Source: Planctomycetaceae bacterium
GTDB taxonomy: Bacteria > Planctomycetota > Phycisphaerae > Phycisphaerales > SM1A02
Direction of reading: 5' to 3'
NCBI GenBank assembly: GCA_947490615.1
Contig: CANLHK010000010.1
Span: forward strand, 62,001-126,000
DNA length: 64,000 bases
Shown: positions 18,633-28,079 of the stretch, in pieces
How positions within the stretch are numbered: the first letter of the stretch is position 1
Layout of the letters: the number at the start of each line of letters is the position of its first letter
Notes under the pieces: generated by a model
Database searches by the model: none
What the model was told of the DNA's origin: nothing
The model's input: only the letters and a program-made list of their open reading frames with translations
Position numbers and translations under genes: made by a program

Positions 18633-18662
18633 ACGCCGCCCCACCAAGAGGCGGGGCGGCGT
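18633..18662 (-). terminator. candidate hairpin terminator without T-run
   Basis: A perfect 10-bp GC-rich inverted repeat (18633-18642 with 18653-18662, 10-nt loop) lies 30 bp beyond the stop of the upstream giant gene. No T-run follows, so its role as a terminator is uncertain. Confidence 0.4.
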
Positions 18663-18692
18663 GGGTATCGGATGCGGTTCAGCGCTCGTTCA

Positions 18693-21470
18693 CTAGCGCG
18701 GTCGTTGAACCTCATCGGGCGATTGCTCGGCGACGCCAGGGCTCAGCCCGAAGTCGCGCCGATCGAGCCAGCCGTTGTGATCGAGATCCGCCTTCACCAA
18801 CGCGCCAAGACCGCGGCGTCGGAGCTCCTTCACGCTCACGCGTTCCACGGGCGCTGCACCCGTGAAGCCTCCGCCACAACTCTCCCCGCGAAGGAAGAAG
18901 TGCATGGCGATCCATGTGAAGTCGGCGTTGCTCACCACGGAGTCCGAGTTGAAGTTGGAGCGGCCATCCGCCGCCGCGTCGCCGAAGTCGATGTACCAGA
19001 TGCCGAAGTCAAAGATGTCGACAGCGTCGTCCTCGTTGGAGTCTCCTTGGAGAAGCGTGAACGAAGACGCGTAGCGCGTGCCCACGATCGTCGTTGCGCC
19101 GAGATCCGTAAGCGAGTGCGCCACATCCTTAGCCAACGCGCACGGCGCGGTTGCCGTCACGGGAACTTGGATCCCCGAGAGTGCACCGACGCGATGGGTC
19201 GGATTGCCTGGGCTTGGCGCGAAGGGGACCACGACGAGGTTGCTCAACGCTCCGACAGTGAGCCGAATCGTGCGCGTGAACGGTGGAAAGTCCGGATCAA
19301 ACGCGCCAACGAGTTCGAAAGTCGCATCGAAGAGTTGGTAGTTCCAAACCTCGACGGTCCTGTCAGCGACCGTCATGTTTCCAACCGCATCGGTCGCCTC
19401 CCAATGAACGGTTGAGACTCCGATCGGGAAGACTCCGCCGTCTGGCCAATGATTGAGCGCCTGTCCTGAGGGAAGTGTGATGAGGAGCGCAACGGTTGCC
19501 TGCGTGCACGCATCCGTTGCCGTGACCAACGGTTCCGTGACGACGGCACCAGCGGCGTTCCCCGCATCGGCAGGAATCGCGATCGATGCAAGGACGCCGA
19601 CAAGCGTCGGCGGTGCGAAATCAAGGTCGAGAGGTGCAAGCGAAACGAGCGACGGAATCACGGCAATCTGATCCGCCGTCGTAAAGACCGCGTTCCACCC
19701 ATTGATCTGGTCAAAGCGCACGAGCTGCACATCATGCGCGCACTCTCTCTCCTCCATGCGCACCGTGAACACGAGATCGAAGAGCGGACTCGACCCCACG
19801 AGGCCTGCGGGCGGCAGACCGCCAAGCGCAAAGAGCAGCTCACCTGGATTCGGAGTGACCTGCGCGATCTCGAGCGGGAATGCGCCACCAACCACAGGCA
19901 CCGCGTCGACGAACTCAAGCCACTCTGCGTCATAGCGCATCGCGCAGTGCAGCCCGAGGAGTTGCACGATGGGCTGCAGCGTCACCGCGCTCACGCGTAC
20001 GCGGAGTTCGCCACCAAGCACAGGCGGGCCTGAGATGAGATCCATCCGCAGCTCCACATCAAGGCAATCGATGCGGCCATCCCCATCGACATCAAGATCT
20101 GCGCTGCCACAACCGCAGACGCCGGGTGTGAGCTTGAGCGGATCGGTGGGGCAGCCGTCGCCAAAGGTGGCCGCGTATCCCGTGGGTTGCACGCAGGAGG
20201 TCACCGCGCTCTCAGCGACGCCGACACCGTCATGATCGACATCGAGGTACCAGACTGTCGGCAGATTGACCGCGGGGTTCGAGTCGTCGCAATCAAAGAT
20301 CCACGGCGGCGGGCACACGTTGGGGTCGCAAGTCAGCACGAACTCGGTCTGCGAGGGGAATCCATCGCCGTCTAGGTCGAGGTAGCAGCGATGCACGGGC
20401 AACTCGTCGGTCTGCCCGTCGCAGTTGTTGTCGATGCCATCGCAGAGTTCTGGTGCGCCGGGGTAGATGCTTGCGTTGCCGTCGTTGCAATCGGTGTTGT
20501 TGGTCACAAACCCAGCAATCGGCGTGCAGGAGGCGGTCGCAACACCCGCGCCGTAGCCGTCAAAGTCCGCATCTATGTAGTAGTCGAGCCCAGTCGTCGT
20601 CGTGGGATCGTTCGGGCAGGCGTCATCGCAGTCACCGACACCATCGCCGTCGGAGTCGACGAAGCAGGCACACGCTGCGTATCCGCCTTCTGGAAGTCCA
20701 AGTGTTGGCAGAGTCCCCTGAAGGAGAGGCGAGACAGGCACGCCGAGTTCGCACACAAAGTGGCTGCTGCTTTCGTCGGTGAGCGTTGTCGTGCCTGCGT
20801 CTTCGTTGAACCTCAAGAGCAACTCTGTCTGCGCGTCGGCGAACACCTCGCACTCGAATGGCGGCGTGAACTCGTTGGCGGTGTAGCGCGCTCCCGCGCT
20901 GACGCGGATCCAATCAAGGTCGCCGAGAAAAGATGGAAGCACGGGACCAGGACAGCAGCCCGCTCCGTTTTGGAACATGCCAAGCGCCATCACGGAGTCG
21001 GGACGGTCGCCGTAGCAACCAATCGGGACGCCCGTCACCCGCAGCACGCCGTTGACATAGAGGCGAATCGTGCCACCCGTGTGGACATAGGCAAAGTGCA
21101 GCCACGCGTTGCTTGGAAAGTCAGCCAGCGTGCCAGCGAACGGTTGGGGGACTCCACTGGGATGCGACTCGAGACACGCTGACACGCTGTAGCTTCCGTC
21201 CGCGCCAAGGAGAATCGTCTTGTCCTCGAAGCTGTCTCGCTGCTCTGAAATCACTTGGCCGATCGCAGCGCCAGGCGCGAGACGAATCCGCATCTCGTAG
21301 GTGTAGTCGCCTTCGTTGTGGACGGTGTTTCCGTAGATGCGAATGACATCGCTGGTCTGATCAAAGCGCACATAGCCCGCATTTTGGGCGCGCGCTTGTG
21401 TGGTGCACAACGACAGAACACACGCAACGGCCAGCGCTGCGAACCACGACATCATGTTGGACTCTCTCAT
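18693..21470 (-). CDS. giant secreted LamG/MopE-like protein with dockerin-like C-terminal segments
   Basis: About 925 residues. The ATG at 21470 has GAGGA seven to eight bases upstream and opens a signal peptide ending TTQARAQ. Residues about 30-230 look like a concanavalin A-like/LamG domain (YVRFDQTSDVIRI, DYTYEMRIRL, GTIRLYVNGVLRV). Then come Cys-containing acidic MopE-like segments (DSDGDGVGDCDDACPND, CNDGNASIYPGAPELCDG, DNNCDGQTDE), a cohesin-like beta region (about 510-640) and an HYR-like domain. Near the C-terminus two EF-hand-like stretches (GDSNEDDAVDIFDFG and NFNSDSVVSNADF), then KADLDHNGWLDRRDFG, resemble dockerin loops. Likely surface or extracellular. Its C-terminal architecture parallels the next gene downstream. 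Confidence 0.85.
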   Translation of the reverse strand: MRESNMMSWFAALAVACVLSLCTTQARAQNAGYVRFDQTSDVIRIYGNTVHNEGDYTYEMRIRLAPGAAIGQVISEQRDSFEDKTILLGADGSYSVSACLESHPSGVPQPFAGTLADFPSNAWLHFAYVHTGGTIRLYVNGVLRVTGVPIGCYGDRPDSVMALGMFQNGAGCCPGPVLPSFLGDLDWIRVSAGARYTANEFTPPFECEVFADAQTELLLRFNEDAGTTTLTDESSSHFVCELGVPVSPLLQGTLPTLGLPEGGYAACACFVDSDGDGVGDCDDACPNDPTTTTGLDYYIDADFDGYGAGVATASCTPIAGFVTNNTDCNDGNASIYPGAPELCDGIDNNCDGQTDELPVHRCYLDLDGDGFPSQTEFVLTCDPNVCPPPWIFDCDDSNPAVNLPTVWYLDVDHDGVGVAESAVTSCVQPTGYAATFGDGCPTDPLKLTPGVCGCGSADLDVDGDGRIDCLDVELRMDLISGPPVLGGELRVRVSAVTLQPIVQLLGLHCAMRYDAEWLEFVDAVPVVGGAFPLEIAQVTPNPGELLFALGGLPPAGLVGSSPLFDLVFTVRMEERECAHDVQLVRFDQINGWNAVFTTADQIAVIPSLVSLAPLDLDFAPPTLVGVLASIAIPADAGNAAGAVVTEPLVTATDACTQATVALLITLPSGQALNHWPDGGVFPIGVSTVHWEATDAVGNMTVADRTVEVWNYQLFDATFELVGAFDPDFPPFTRTIRLTVGALSNLVVVPFAPSPGNPTHRVGALSGIQVPVTATAPCALAKDVAHSLTDLGATTIVGTRYASSFTLLQGDSNEDDAVDIFDFGIWYIDFGDAAADGRSNFNSDSVVSNADFTWIAMHFFLRGESCGGGFTGAAPVERVSVKELRRRGLGALVKADLDHNGWLDRRDFGLSPGVAEQSPDEVQRPR

Positions 21471-21840
21471 CGCTCGATCCTCAGTAGGCGACACGGGGCT
21501 CGTGTCGAACTTCACCCAATGGCAAGCGAAAACACCACGCACGCGCGACGGCCCGAGGCGCATGGAACACGCTGCTTGCAAGACGCGTTGTGAAACTCCA
21601 CTAGTGACCCGCGCGAGGGACACGCGGATCGAGGATCTATGCGCCAACCGCGGGCGAGTCGCGCACGGTCAGCGCGAACATTCAGACTTCGCGGCGTGCG
21701 CGGCGCGATCGAAGTCGTGGCGCGAATCAGGGTTGGCTCCGCGCAAGGCCACTTGAGATTTCTCGACGCACGCACCGAAAAAGAACATCGGCCGCCTTGC
21801 GGCGGCCGATGCGTGGAATAGTCACTTCACTCTCGACGGA
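21471..21840. other. 370-bp gene-free region between groL and the LamG-type gene
   Basis: No gene seen. The left part should hold the promoter and leader of the LamG-type gene. The groL terminator lies at 21776-21811. No other structure recognised. Confidence 0.5.
21776..21811 (-). terminator. rho-independent terminator of groL
   Basis: A perfect 11-bp stem (21801-21811 with 21786-21796) with a four-base loop is followed on the minus strand by TTCTTTTT. It starts 30 bp after the groL stop. Confidence 0.9.
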
Positions 21841-23475
<1,635 letters not shown>

Positions 23476-23523
23476 AGGGGTTCTGCACTTTCTTGCGCGT
23501 GTGCGCGTGATGTATGTGATTCG

Positions 23524-23727
23524 CTACCCGATCTCGACCCAGGCCACTCGCTCGGCATCGACGATGTAGACGTGCGATCCGTCGGTGACCTTCACCAGTC
23601 CATCGGCCTCGCACGGGATCAGCATGGCGCGCTTCACGATGCAGCTCGACGCGTGGTCGAACTCGATCCGAAGATCGCGCTGTCCGTTGAGCTCACTGAA
23701 GGCGAGCCTGAGTTTCTCGTGCGTCAT
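23524..23727 (-). CDS. 67-residue unknown protein encoded between groS and groL
   Basis: A small protein starting at an ATG with AAGG six bases upstream. The N-terminal third is helical ([15 protein letters not shown]). The remainder alternates hydrophobic residues in a way that predicts four or five short strands ([30 protein letters not shown]), suggesting a small SH3/Sm-like barrel; this is inference. It sits 30 bp after groS and 48 bp before groL on the same strand, so it is probably co-expressed with the chaperonins. I do not recognise the family. Confidence 0.75.
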   Translation of the reverse strand: MTHEKLRLAFSELNGQRDLRIEFDHASSCIVKRAMLIPCEADGLVKVTDGSHVYIVDAERVAWVEIG

Positions 23728-23757
23728 AGAGGGCCTTGCTCTGCAATCCGCCACGGA

Positions 23758-24048
23758 TCAGTCCACGACGCCGAGGATGTCTTCCTCAGTCATGATGAGC
23801 AGCGTCTCGCCGTCCATCTTGAGCTCGGTGCCCGCGTACGAAGTGAAGATGACGGTGTCGCCCTTCTTCACAGTGAACGGGGTGAGCTTGCCGTTGTCCT
23901 TACTGCGATGACCATCGCCGAGCGCGACGATCTTGCCCTGCTTCGGCTTCTCTTTGCTCGACTCGGGAAGGAAGATGCCGCTGTCGGTCTTGGAGGCGGC
24001 CTCTTGTCGCTTCACGAGGATCTTGTCACCGAGGGGTCGAAACTTCAT
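23758..24048 (-). CDS. groS: co-chaperonin GroES
   Basis: A 96-residue protein, standard length, the lid of the GroEL ring. Motifs: PLGDKILVKR at the N-terminus, the mobile loop EAASKTDSGIFLPES, KQGKIVALG, KKGDTVIFTSYAGTEL and the ending EEDILGVVD. The start at 24048 has AAGGAG seven bases upstream. No CIRCE inverted repeat (GAGTGCTAA type) is visible upstream, so HrcA control is not supported. Confidence 0.97.
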   Translation of the reverse strand: MKFRPLGDKILVKRQEAASKTDSGIFLPESSKEKPKQGKIVALGDGHRSKDNGKLTPFTVKKGDTVIFTSYAGTELKMDGETLLIMTEEDILGVVD

Positions 24049-24127
24049 GTCTTGCTCCTTGCTGATCGCGTTGCGCGTGTGAATGGGTAGAAGAATGTAC
24101 TGGACGGGTCTAGATGTTGAACAGGGA

Positions 24128-24673
24128 TCATGCCGCGGGCCAGTGATCGCGGTAGTGCCTGCGCACCACCCGCTCAAGCGCCTGCAACATCGATTCGATA
24201 GGCACGGGGTCCTCGAACACCGTAAACGCGCCGTCGCGCAAGGCTTCGGCAAGGATGCGGGCGCTCTCGGAGGGATCCGATTGCCGCGGCTGCACGACAA
24301 TCGTTGGTGGCGGCTGCTCAAGCCGACGCAGCAACTGCAGAACGCGCGGGCCCGCAGGAACGGCACGAACGCCCTGTTGCGCGCGCGTCGAGTGCATCGG
24401 GATCGAAAGATCGATCACCGCAATGTGCACCTGCTCCCGGCGAATGACCTCGGAAGCCTCATCGCCACTCTCGGCCCGCAGACAGTGAATGCCGATGCGG
24501 TCGAGGATCAGCGGAAGCTGGTCGGCGAAGGCGTGCTCACGCCACCCGCCGTAGGTCAGCAGCAAGTTGAGCGGCCGCCGCGGCGCACTTCCTTCAGAAC
24601 CCGCGGAACCCATCGGACCAAGCCGCGAACTCGCGGTTTGGTCGGGGTCGGGGCTGTAGAGGCAGAGGCGCAT
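24128..24673 (-). CDS. stand-alone receiver-like protein
   Basis: A 181-residue protein. After a 35-residue Pro/Ser/Gly-rich N-terminus comes a receiver-like alpha/beta core: strand LNLLLTY, helix ADQLPLILDRIG, strand HIAVIDLSIPM with the candidate phospho-acceptor Asp, strand TIVV, then DGAFTVFEDPVPIESMLQALERV as the last helix. The acidic pair expected after the first strand is absent (TYGGW instead), so it may be an atypical receiver that is not phosphorylated normally. No output domain or kinase is adjacent. Located upstream of groS, 79 bp away, on the same strand. Confidence 0.7.
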   Translation of the reverse strand: MRLCLYSPDPDQTASSRLGPMGSAGSEGSAPRRPLNLLLTYGGWREHAFADQLPLILDRIGIHCLRAESGDEASEVIRREQVHIAVIDLSIPMHSTRAQQGVRAVPAGPRVLQLLRRLEQPPPTIVVQPRQSDPSESARILAEALRDGAFTVFEDPVPIESMLQALERVVRRHYRDHWPAA

Positions 24674-25142
24674 GGGCTGAGGTTCGAACCAACGAGGAAG
24701 AACGAGGAGCGGCGGCTTTGCAACGACCGTGCCAGAGCTCTCGCTGTGAGCTCACGGGATACAGGACGAGCTGTCGGAGCTCTCGACTCGGCGGGTCTCG
24801 CGCAACGAGAGTCTTCGCGGCGACTTTGAACCGAGCTCACGGTGACTCCGAGAGCAATAGCAGCAGAGCTCTGCGCGCAAGATCGTTCTAGGCATGGAGT
24901 TAGAGCGCGAGCTCTCCGAGAGCTCTCGCCAGCTCGTCACGGGATCAGCTCTCGTTGGAGCTTTGAGCTTGCACTCAGCTCGAGCGAGTCACCTGCTCCT
25001 TCGAGCCGCACCGCCGCGCGATTCGACAACCCGCGCCCGCTGAACCAAGACGGTCTGCCAACTTGGCACACCCGCAGGGCGCCCGTCCCCTGACGCCTCT
25101 CGGATACCGCGCCCACGCCGGGTTCTCTATCTTGCCCCTCCC
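24674..25142. other. 469-bp gene-free region with a dense GAGCTC cluster
   Basis: Divergent spacer between the receiver-like gene and asnS. The hexamer GAGCTC occurs seven times between 24735 and 24925 (at 24735, 24748, 24777, 24833, 24866, 24909 and 24920), plus several AGCTC words up to about 25000. Two form longer perfect palindromes: GTGAGCTCAC at 24746-24755 and GCAGAGCTCTGC at 24863-24874. No gene is supported. It may be an array of binding sites; see findings. Confidence 0.6.
25128..25133 (+). promoter_or_regulatory. candidate -10 box (TATCTT) upstream of asnS
   Basis: TATCTT ends 9 nt before the asnS ATG; nuoA has the same hexamer at the same distance. Confidence 0.5.
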
Positions 25143-26558
25143 ATGTCCAATGCTCTGCGCATCGCCGACCTCTTCAAGCACCACGCCGACCACCTCGGCA
25201 CGAAGGTCACGGTCCAAGGCTGGGTGCGAACCCGCCGCGATTCCAAGGCGGGGATTTCCTTCGTCGCCATCACCGACGGCTCCTGCTTCGACACCGTGCA
25301 GGCGGTGGTGCCCAACACCGTCGCCAACTACGAGAGCGAAGTGCTCAAGCTCACCGCGGGTTGCTCGGTGGAGATCACTGGCACGGCGGTCGCAAGCCAG
25401 GGCAAGGGACAATCGGTTGAGATTCAAGCCGAGTCGATCAAGGTCTACGGATTCGTCGACGACCCCGACACCTACCCGATCTCGCCTAAGCAGCACTCGT
25501 TTGAATACCTCCGCGAAGTCGCCCACCTGCGCGCGCGAACCAACACCTTCGGCGCCATCGCGCGCGTTCGCCATTGTCTGGCGATGGCGGTGCACCGCTT
25601 CTTCCACGAGCAGGGTTACCTGTGGGTGCACACGCCGATCATCACGGGCAGCGATTGCGAAGGCGCGGGTCAGATGTTCCGCGTCTCGACGCTCGACTTC
25701 CTGAACATGCCCAAGACTCCCGAAGGCAAGATCGATTACGCGCAGGATTTCTTCGGACGCGAGACCAATCTCACCGTGTCGGGCCAGCTCAATGTCGAGA
25801 CCTGGTGCATGGCGCTCTCGAAGGTCTACACCTTTGGACCGACCTTCCGCGCGGAGAACTCCAACACCTCGCGCCATCTCGCCGAGTTCTGGATGATCGA
25901 GCCTGAGATCGCCTTCGCCGATCTTCATGTCGATGCGAAGCTCGCGGAAGACCTCTTGAAGTTCATGTTCAAGGCGCTGCTTGCTGAGCGCATGGACGAC
26001 ATGAAGTTCTTCGCCGAACGAATCGACAAGGGCTGCATCGAGCGCCTGGAGAAATTTGTGAGCGCGGACTTCGCGAAGCTCGACTACACCGACGCGATTG
26101 CGGCGCTCGAAGACGCCGTCAAGAAGGGCGTGAAGTTCGAGTACCCCGTCAAGTGGGGCATCGACATGCAGAGCGAGCACGAGCGCTGGCTCACCGAGAC
26201 CTACATCGGTCGTCCCGTTGCGGTGATGAACTATCCGAAGGACATCAAGGCCTTCTATATGCGACAGAACGACGACGGCAAGACCGTCGCGGCGATGGAC
26301 ATCCTCGCTCCTGGTATCGGTGAAATCGTCGGTGGCTCACAGCGCGAGGAGCGGCTTGAGCTCCTCGACAAGCGCCTCGACGAGATGGGTCTGCACAAGG
26401 CCGACTACTGGTGGTACCGCGACCTGCGCCGCTACGGCACCGTGCCACACGCAGGCTTCGGTCTCGGCTTCGAGCGCGCGATCATCTACGCCACGGGCAT
26501 GGCGAACATCCGCGATGTGATCCCCTTCGCCCGCGCACCGAAGTCGGCGAGTTTCTGA
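25143..26558 (+). CDS. asnS: asparaginyl-tRNA synthetase
   Basis: A 471-residue class IIb synthetase that charges tRNA-Asn. The N-terminal OB-fold anticodon-binding domain (about 1-110) contains [12 protein letters not shown]. The catalytic core has motif 2 ([20 protein letters not shown]) and motif 3 ([12 protein letters not shown]), with [15 protein letters not shown] typical of AsnS/AspS. AsnRS identity is favoured over AspRS by the SGQLNVE and RHLAEFWM context and the usual about 465-residue length. Likely a leaderless transcript (see the -10 box). Confidence 0.97.
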   Translation: MSNALRIADLFKHHADHLGTKVTVQGWVRTRRDSKAGISFVAITDGSCFDTVQAVVPNTVANYESEVLKLTAGCSVEITGTAVASQGKGQSVEIQAESIKVYGFVDDPDTYPISPKQHSFEYLREVAHLRARTNTFGAIARVRHCLAMAVHRFFHEQGYLWVHTPIITGSDCEGAGQMFRVSTLDFLNMPKTPEGKIDYAQDFFGRETNLTVSGQLNVETWCMALSKVYTFGPTFRAENSNTSRHLAEFWMIEPEIAFADLHVDAKLAEDLLKFMFKALLAERMDDMKFFAERIDKGCIERLEKFVSADFAKLDYTDAIAALEDAVKKGVKFEYPVKWGIDMQSEHERWLTETYIGRPVAVMNYPKDIKAFYMRQNDDGKTVAAMDILAPGIGEIVGGSQREERLELLDKRLDEMGLHKADYWWYRDLRRYGTVPHAGFGLGFERAIIYATGMANIRDVIPFARAPKSASF

Positions 26559-26565
26559 GCGGGGT

Positions 26566-27183
26566 CTATGGGCAGTTCGGACACCCTGTCGGGTGCTGCT
26601 GAATCCCTGCCACGGGAACACACTCGCGAACGGCGCACGAAAGCCCTGGCCAACAATCGCAGTTCGTCAGGTTGTCGCAAATCTCCGCCGATCCGGATGT
26701 GTGTGGCCCAGACACTTCCACCCACACGCAGGTCGACGCGGGTTTGCACCCCTCGGCGGTCGTCAGCTTGAAAAATGCCTGCTGTCCCGACGGGCATGTG
26801 AGCACGGGGCAGCTGCCGAGAAGTTGCTCGATGCAGATCGTGCCCACGCTTTGGCGCGTGTACTTGCGGGAGGTCCCGGCGCAGTAGTAGGTGGTGACCG
26901 TGTAGTAGTCACAGCCTTCGCCGCCAACGGTTGGTTCCTTACCAAAGATTGCAATGTGGGCGAGACGGTTCGCTTCGACTGGCGTGTATCCAGCGCATTC
27001 AAAGTTGTCCGCGCAGTTCTCGAATGCACCGCCTGGAACCCGCTGCCACACCGGAGGGTCCTCGAAGCGAACGGGCGCGGGATTGGCCCCCGCTGCAGAG
27101 TGCCGAGTCGCGATCGAGGCTGATCCCAAGACACTGGTCAACACAAACGACCACAGCGTCACGCCAAGCAATAGCTGAATCAT
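26566..27183 (-). CDS. Cys-rich secreted protein, unknown
   Basis: A 205-residue protein with a signal peptide (MIQLLLGVTLWSFVLTSVLG) and a mature part holding about eighteen cysteines, many in pairs such as CDCWPGLSC, CPNCP and SCPVLTCPSG. This suggests a disulfide-stabilised extracellular or periplasmic domain. The start has GGAGG four bases upstream. Its promoter region contains TTGACA-N17-GAGGAT about 85 bp upstream, an element shared with the first gene of the cassette at 57.9 kb. It converges on asnS with only 7 bp between stops. No family recognised. Confidence 0.75.
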   Translation of the reverse strand: MIQLLLGVTLWSFVLTSVLGSASIATRHSAAGANPAPVRFEDPPVWQRVPGGAFENCADNFECAGYTPVEANRLAHIAIFGKEPTVGGEGCDYYTVTTYYCAGTSRKYTRQSVGTICIEQLLGSCPVLTCPSGQQAFFKLTTAEGCKPASTCVWVEVSGPHTSGSAEICDNLTNCDCWPGLSCAVRECVPVAGIQQHPTGCPNCP

Positions 27184-27267
27184 GATTCCTCCAAGGTGTG
27201 CTTCAAGTTCTCTTGCTGCCGTTCATCACACACCCCAATCACAGCCGAGTGCGAGGTGCGCGATGGC

Positions 27268-27296
27268 ATCCTCCACTCCCTAGGTTGCACTGTCAA
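27268..27296 (-). promoter_or_regulatory. promoter-like element TTGACA-N17-GAGGAT
   Basis: On the minus strand TTGACA (27296-27291) and GAGGAT (27273-27268) are 17 bp apart, 85 bp before the start at 27183. Identical hexamers and spacing occur at 58080-58108, 83 bp before another secreted-protein gene. Confidence 0.55.
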
Positions 27297-27459
27297 GGAC
27301 GAGTCTTGAAATGGAGATCCCCTCTCTGAACGCCCGCGGTGCAACCACCGCATGGTGTCCTCAAGCATGCGCTCCAGCACGGGCCGAGCCTCTCGGGATG
27401 CAGACGAGGTGCAGGCGTTCGCAGCCTCTTCACACGACAATCCGTCGCGATGAAACAGC

Positions 27460-27497
27460 ACCGCGCACCAATCCGGGTCGCTGGATTGGTGCGCGGT
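27460..27497 (-). terminator. hairpin terminator of heavy-metal efflux operon
   Basis: A perfect 15-bp inverted repeat (27483-27497 with 27460-27474) with an 8-nt loop, 22 bp beyond the stop of the last efflux gene. Only a weak T-run (GTTTC) follows. Confidence 0.75.
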
Positions 27498-27518
27498 TGG
27501 TGCCAGACACTGCCGTCG

Positions 27519-28079
27519 TCAGAGCTCCAGCTCAAACCCCACCACCGTCTTCGCGCCGCCTTCCGCTTCAATCTCGACCCAGAGTTTCGAGCCATTGGGC
27601 AGTGGATTGGGAACCTCGGCGTGGGTGTGCCAGTTGTCGTGTTCGATGGCGGCCTTGGCCTTGATCGAGCCCTTCGCATCTTCGGTGCCAATCCAGAAGC
27701 GCACTGCGGAAACCTTGGCGCCGCCCGTGACCCACACATCGATGGGTGCTTCGTCGCCCGCTTTGATCGCGCCATCGCGCGAGGCCTTGATCTTGAAGCC
27801 GCCCTGCTCCTGCTCGCCAAGTTGCGTGACGGGGCCGTGGTCGTCATGCCCGCCCGTGGTTTCAGCCTTGGTTTCAGCCGTGGTTTCAGCCTTGGTTTCA
27901 CCTGCCGCAGGTGCAGCCGCGGCGTGATCGTGATCATGACCGTCCGCGTGCTCATGCCCGTGATCCTCGGTGGCAGTCGCGGCTGGTTGGTTGGCGCGAT
28001 CGCAACCAACCACAGGCAACATGGAACAGGCGTAGATCGAAGTCAGAGTAAGTGTCGTGAGGGTGGTGGAGTGCTTCAT
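27519..28079 (-). CDS. His-rich lipoprotein at end of efflux operon
   Basis: A 186-residue predicted lipoprotein: signal peptide with lipobox PVVGC (Cys about 26), then a metal-ligand stretch EDHGHEHADGHDHDH, an Ala/Lys/Glu/Thr repeat (KAETTAETKAETT), another GGHDDHG, and a C-terminal beta-sandwich-like domain (about 100-186) with VWVTGGAKVSAVRFWIG. It overlaps the stop of the RND pump gene by ATGA, so it is the last gene of that operon. I infer a periplasmic metal-binding or buffering partner of the pump. DNA here has short direct repeats matching the KAETT units. Confidence 0.8.
   Translation of the reverse strand: MKHSTTLTTLTLTSIYACSMLPVVGCDRANQPAATATEDHGHEHADGHDHDHAAAAPAAGETKAETTAETKAETTGGHDDHGPVTQLGEQEQGGFKIKASRDGAIKAGDEAPIDVWVTGGAKVSAVRFWIGTEDAKGSIKAKAAIEHDNWHTHAEVPNPLPNGSKLWVEIEAEGGAKTVVGFELEL

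Larger units (their letters stand above)
27184..27518. other. 335-bp gene-free region between efflux operon and Cys-rich gene
   Basis: Holds the terminator of the efflux operon and the promoter-like element of the Cys-rich gene. A 93-codon ORF from a GTG at 27461 crosses it and overlaps the Cys-rich start by ATGA, but it has no recognisable protein features, no ribosome-binding site and contains the promoter element, so I do not call it. Confidence 0.5.

Noticed and set aside
24049-24127. CIRCE element for HrcA control of groS
   Set aside because: No GAGTGCTAA-type inverted repeat is present in the spacer.
27180-27461. 93-codon minus-strand ORF overlapping the Cys-rich gene start by ATGA
   Set aside because: GTG start without a ribosome-binding site directly at the end of a terminator stem, no protein features, and it contains the TTGACA-N17-GAGGAT element.
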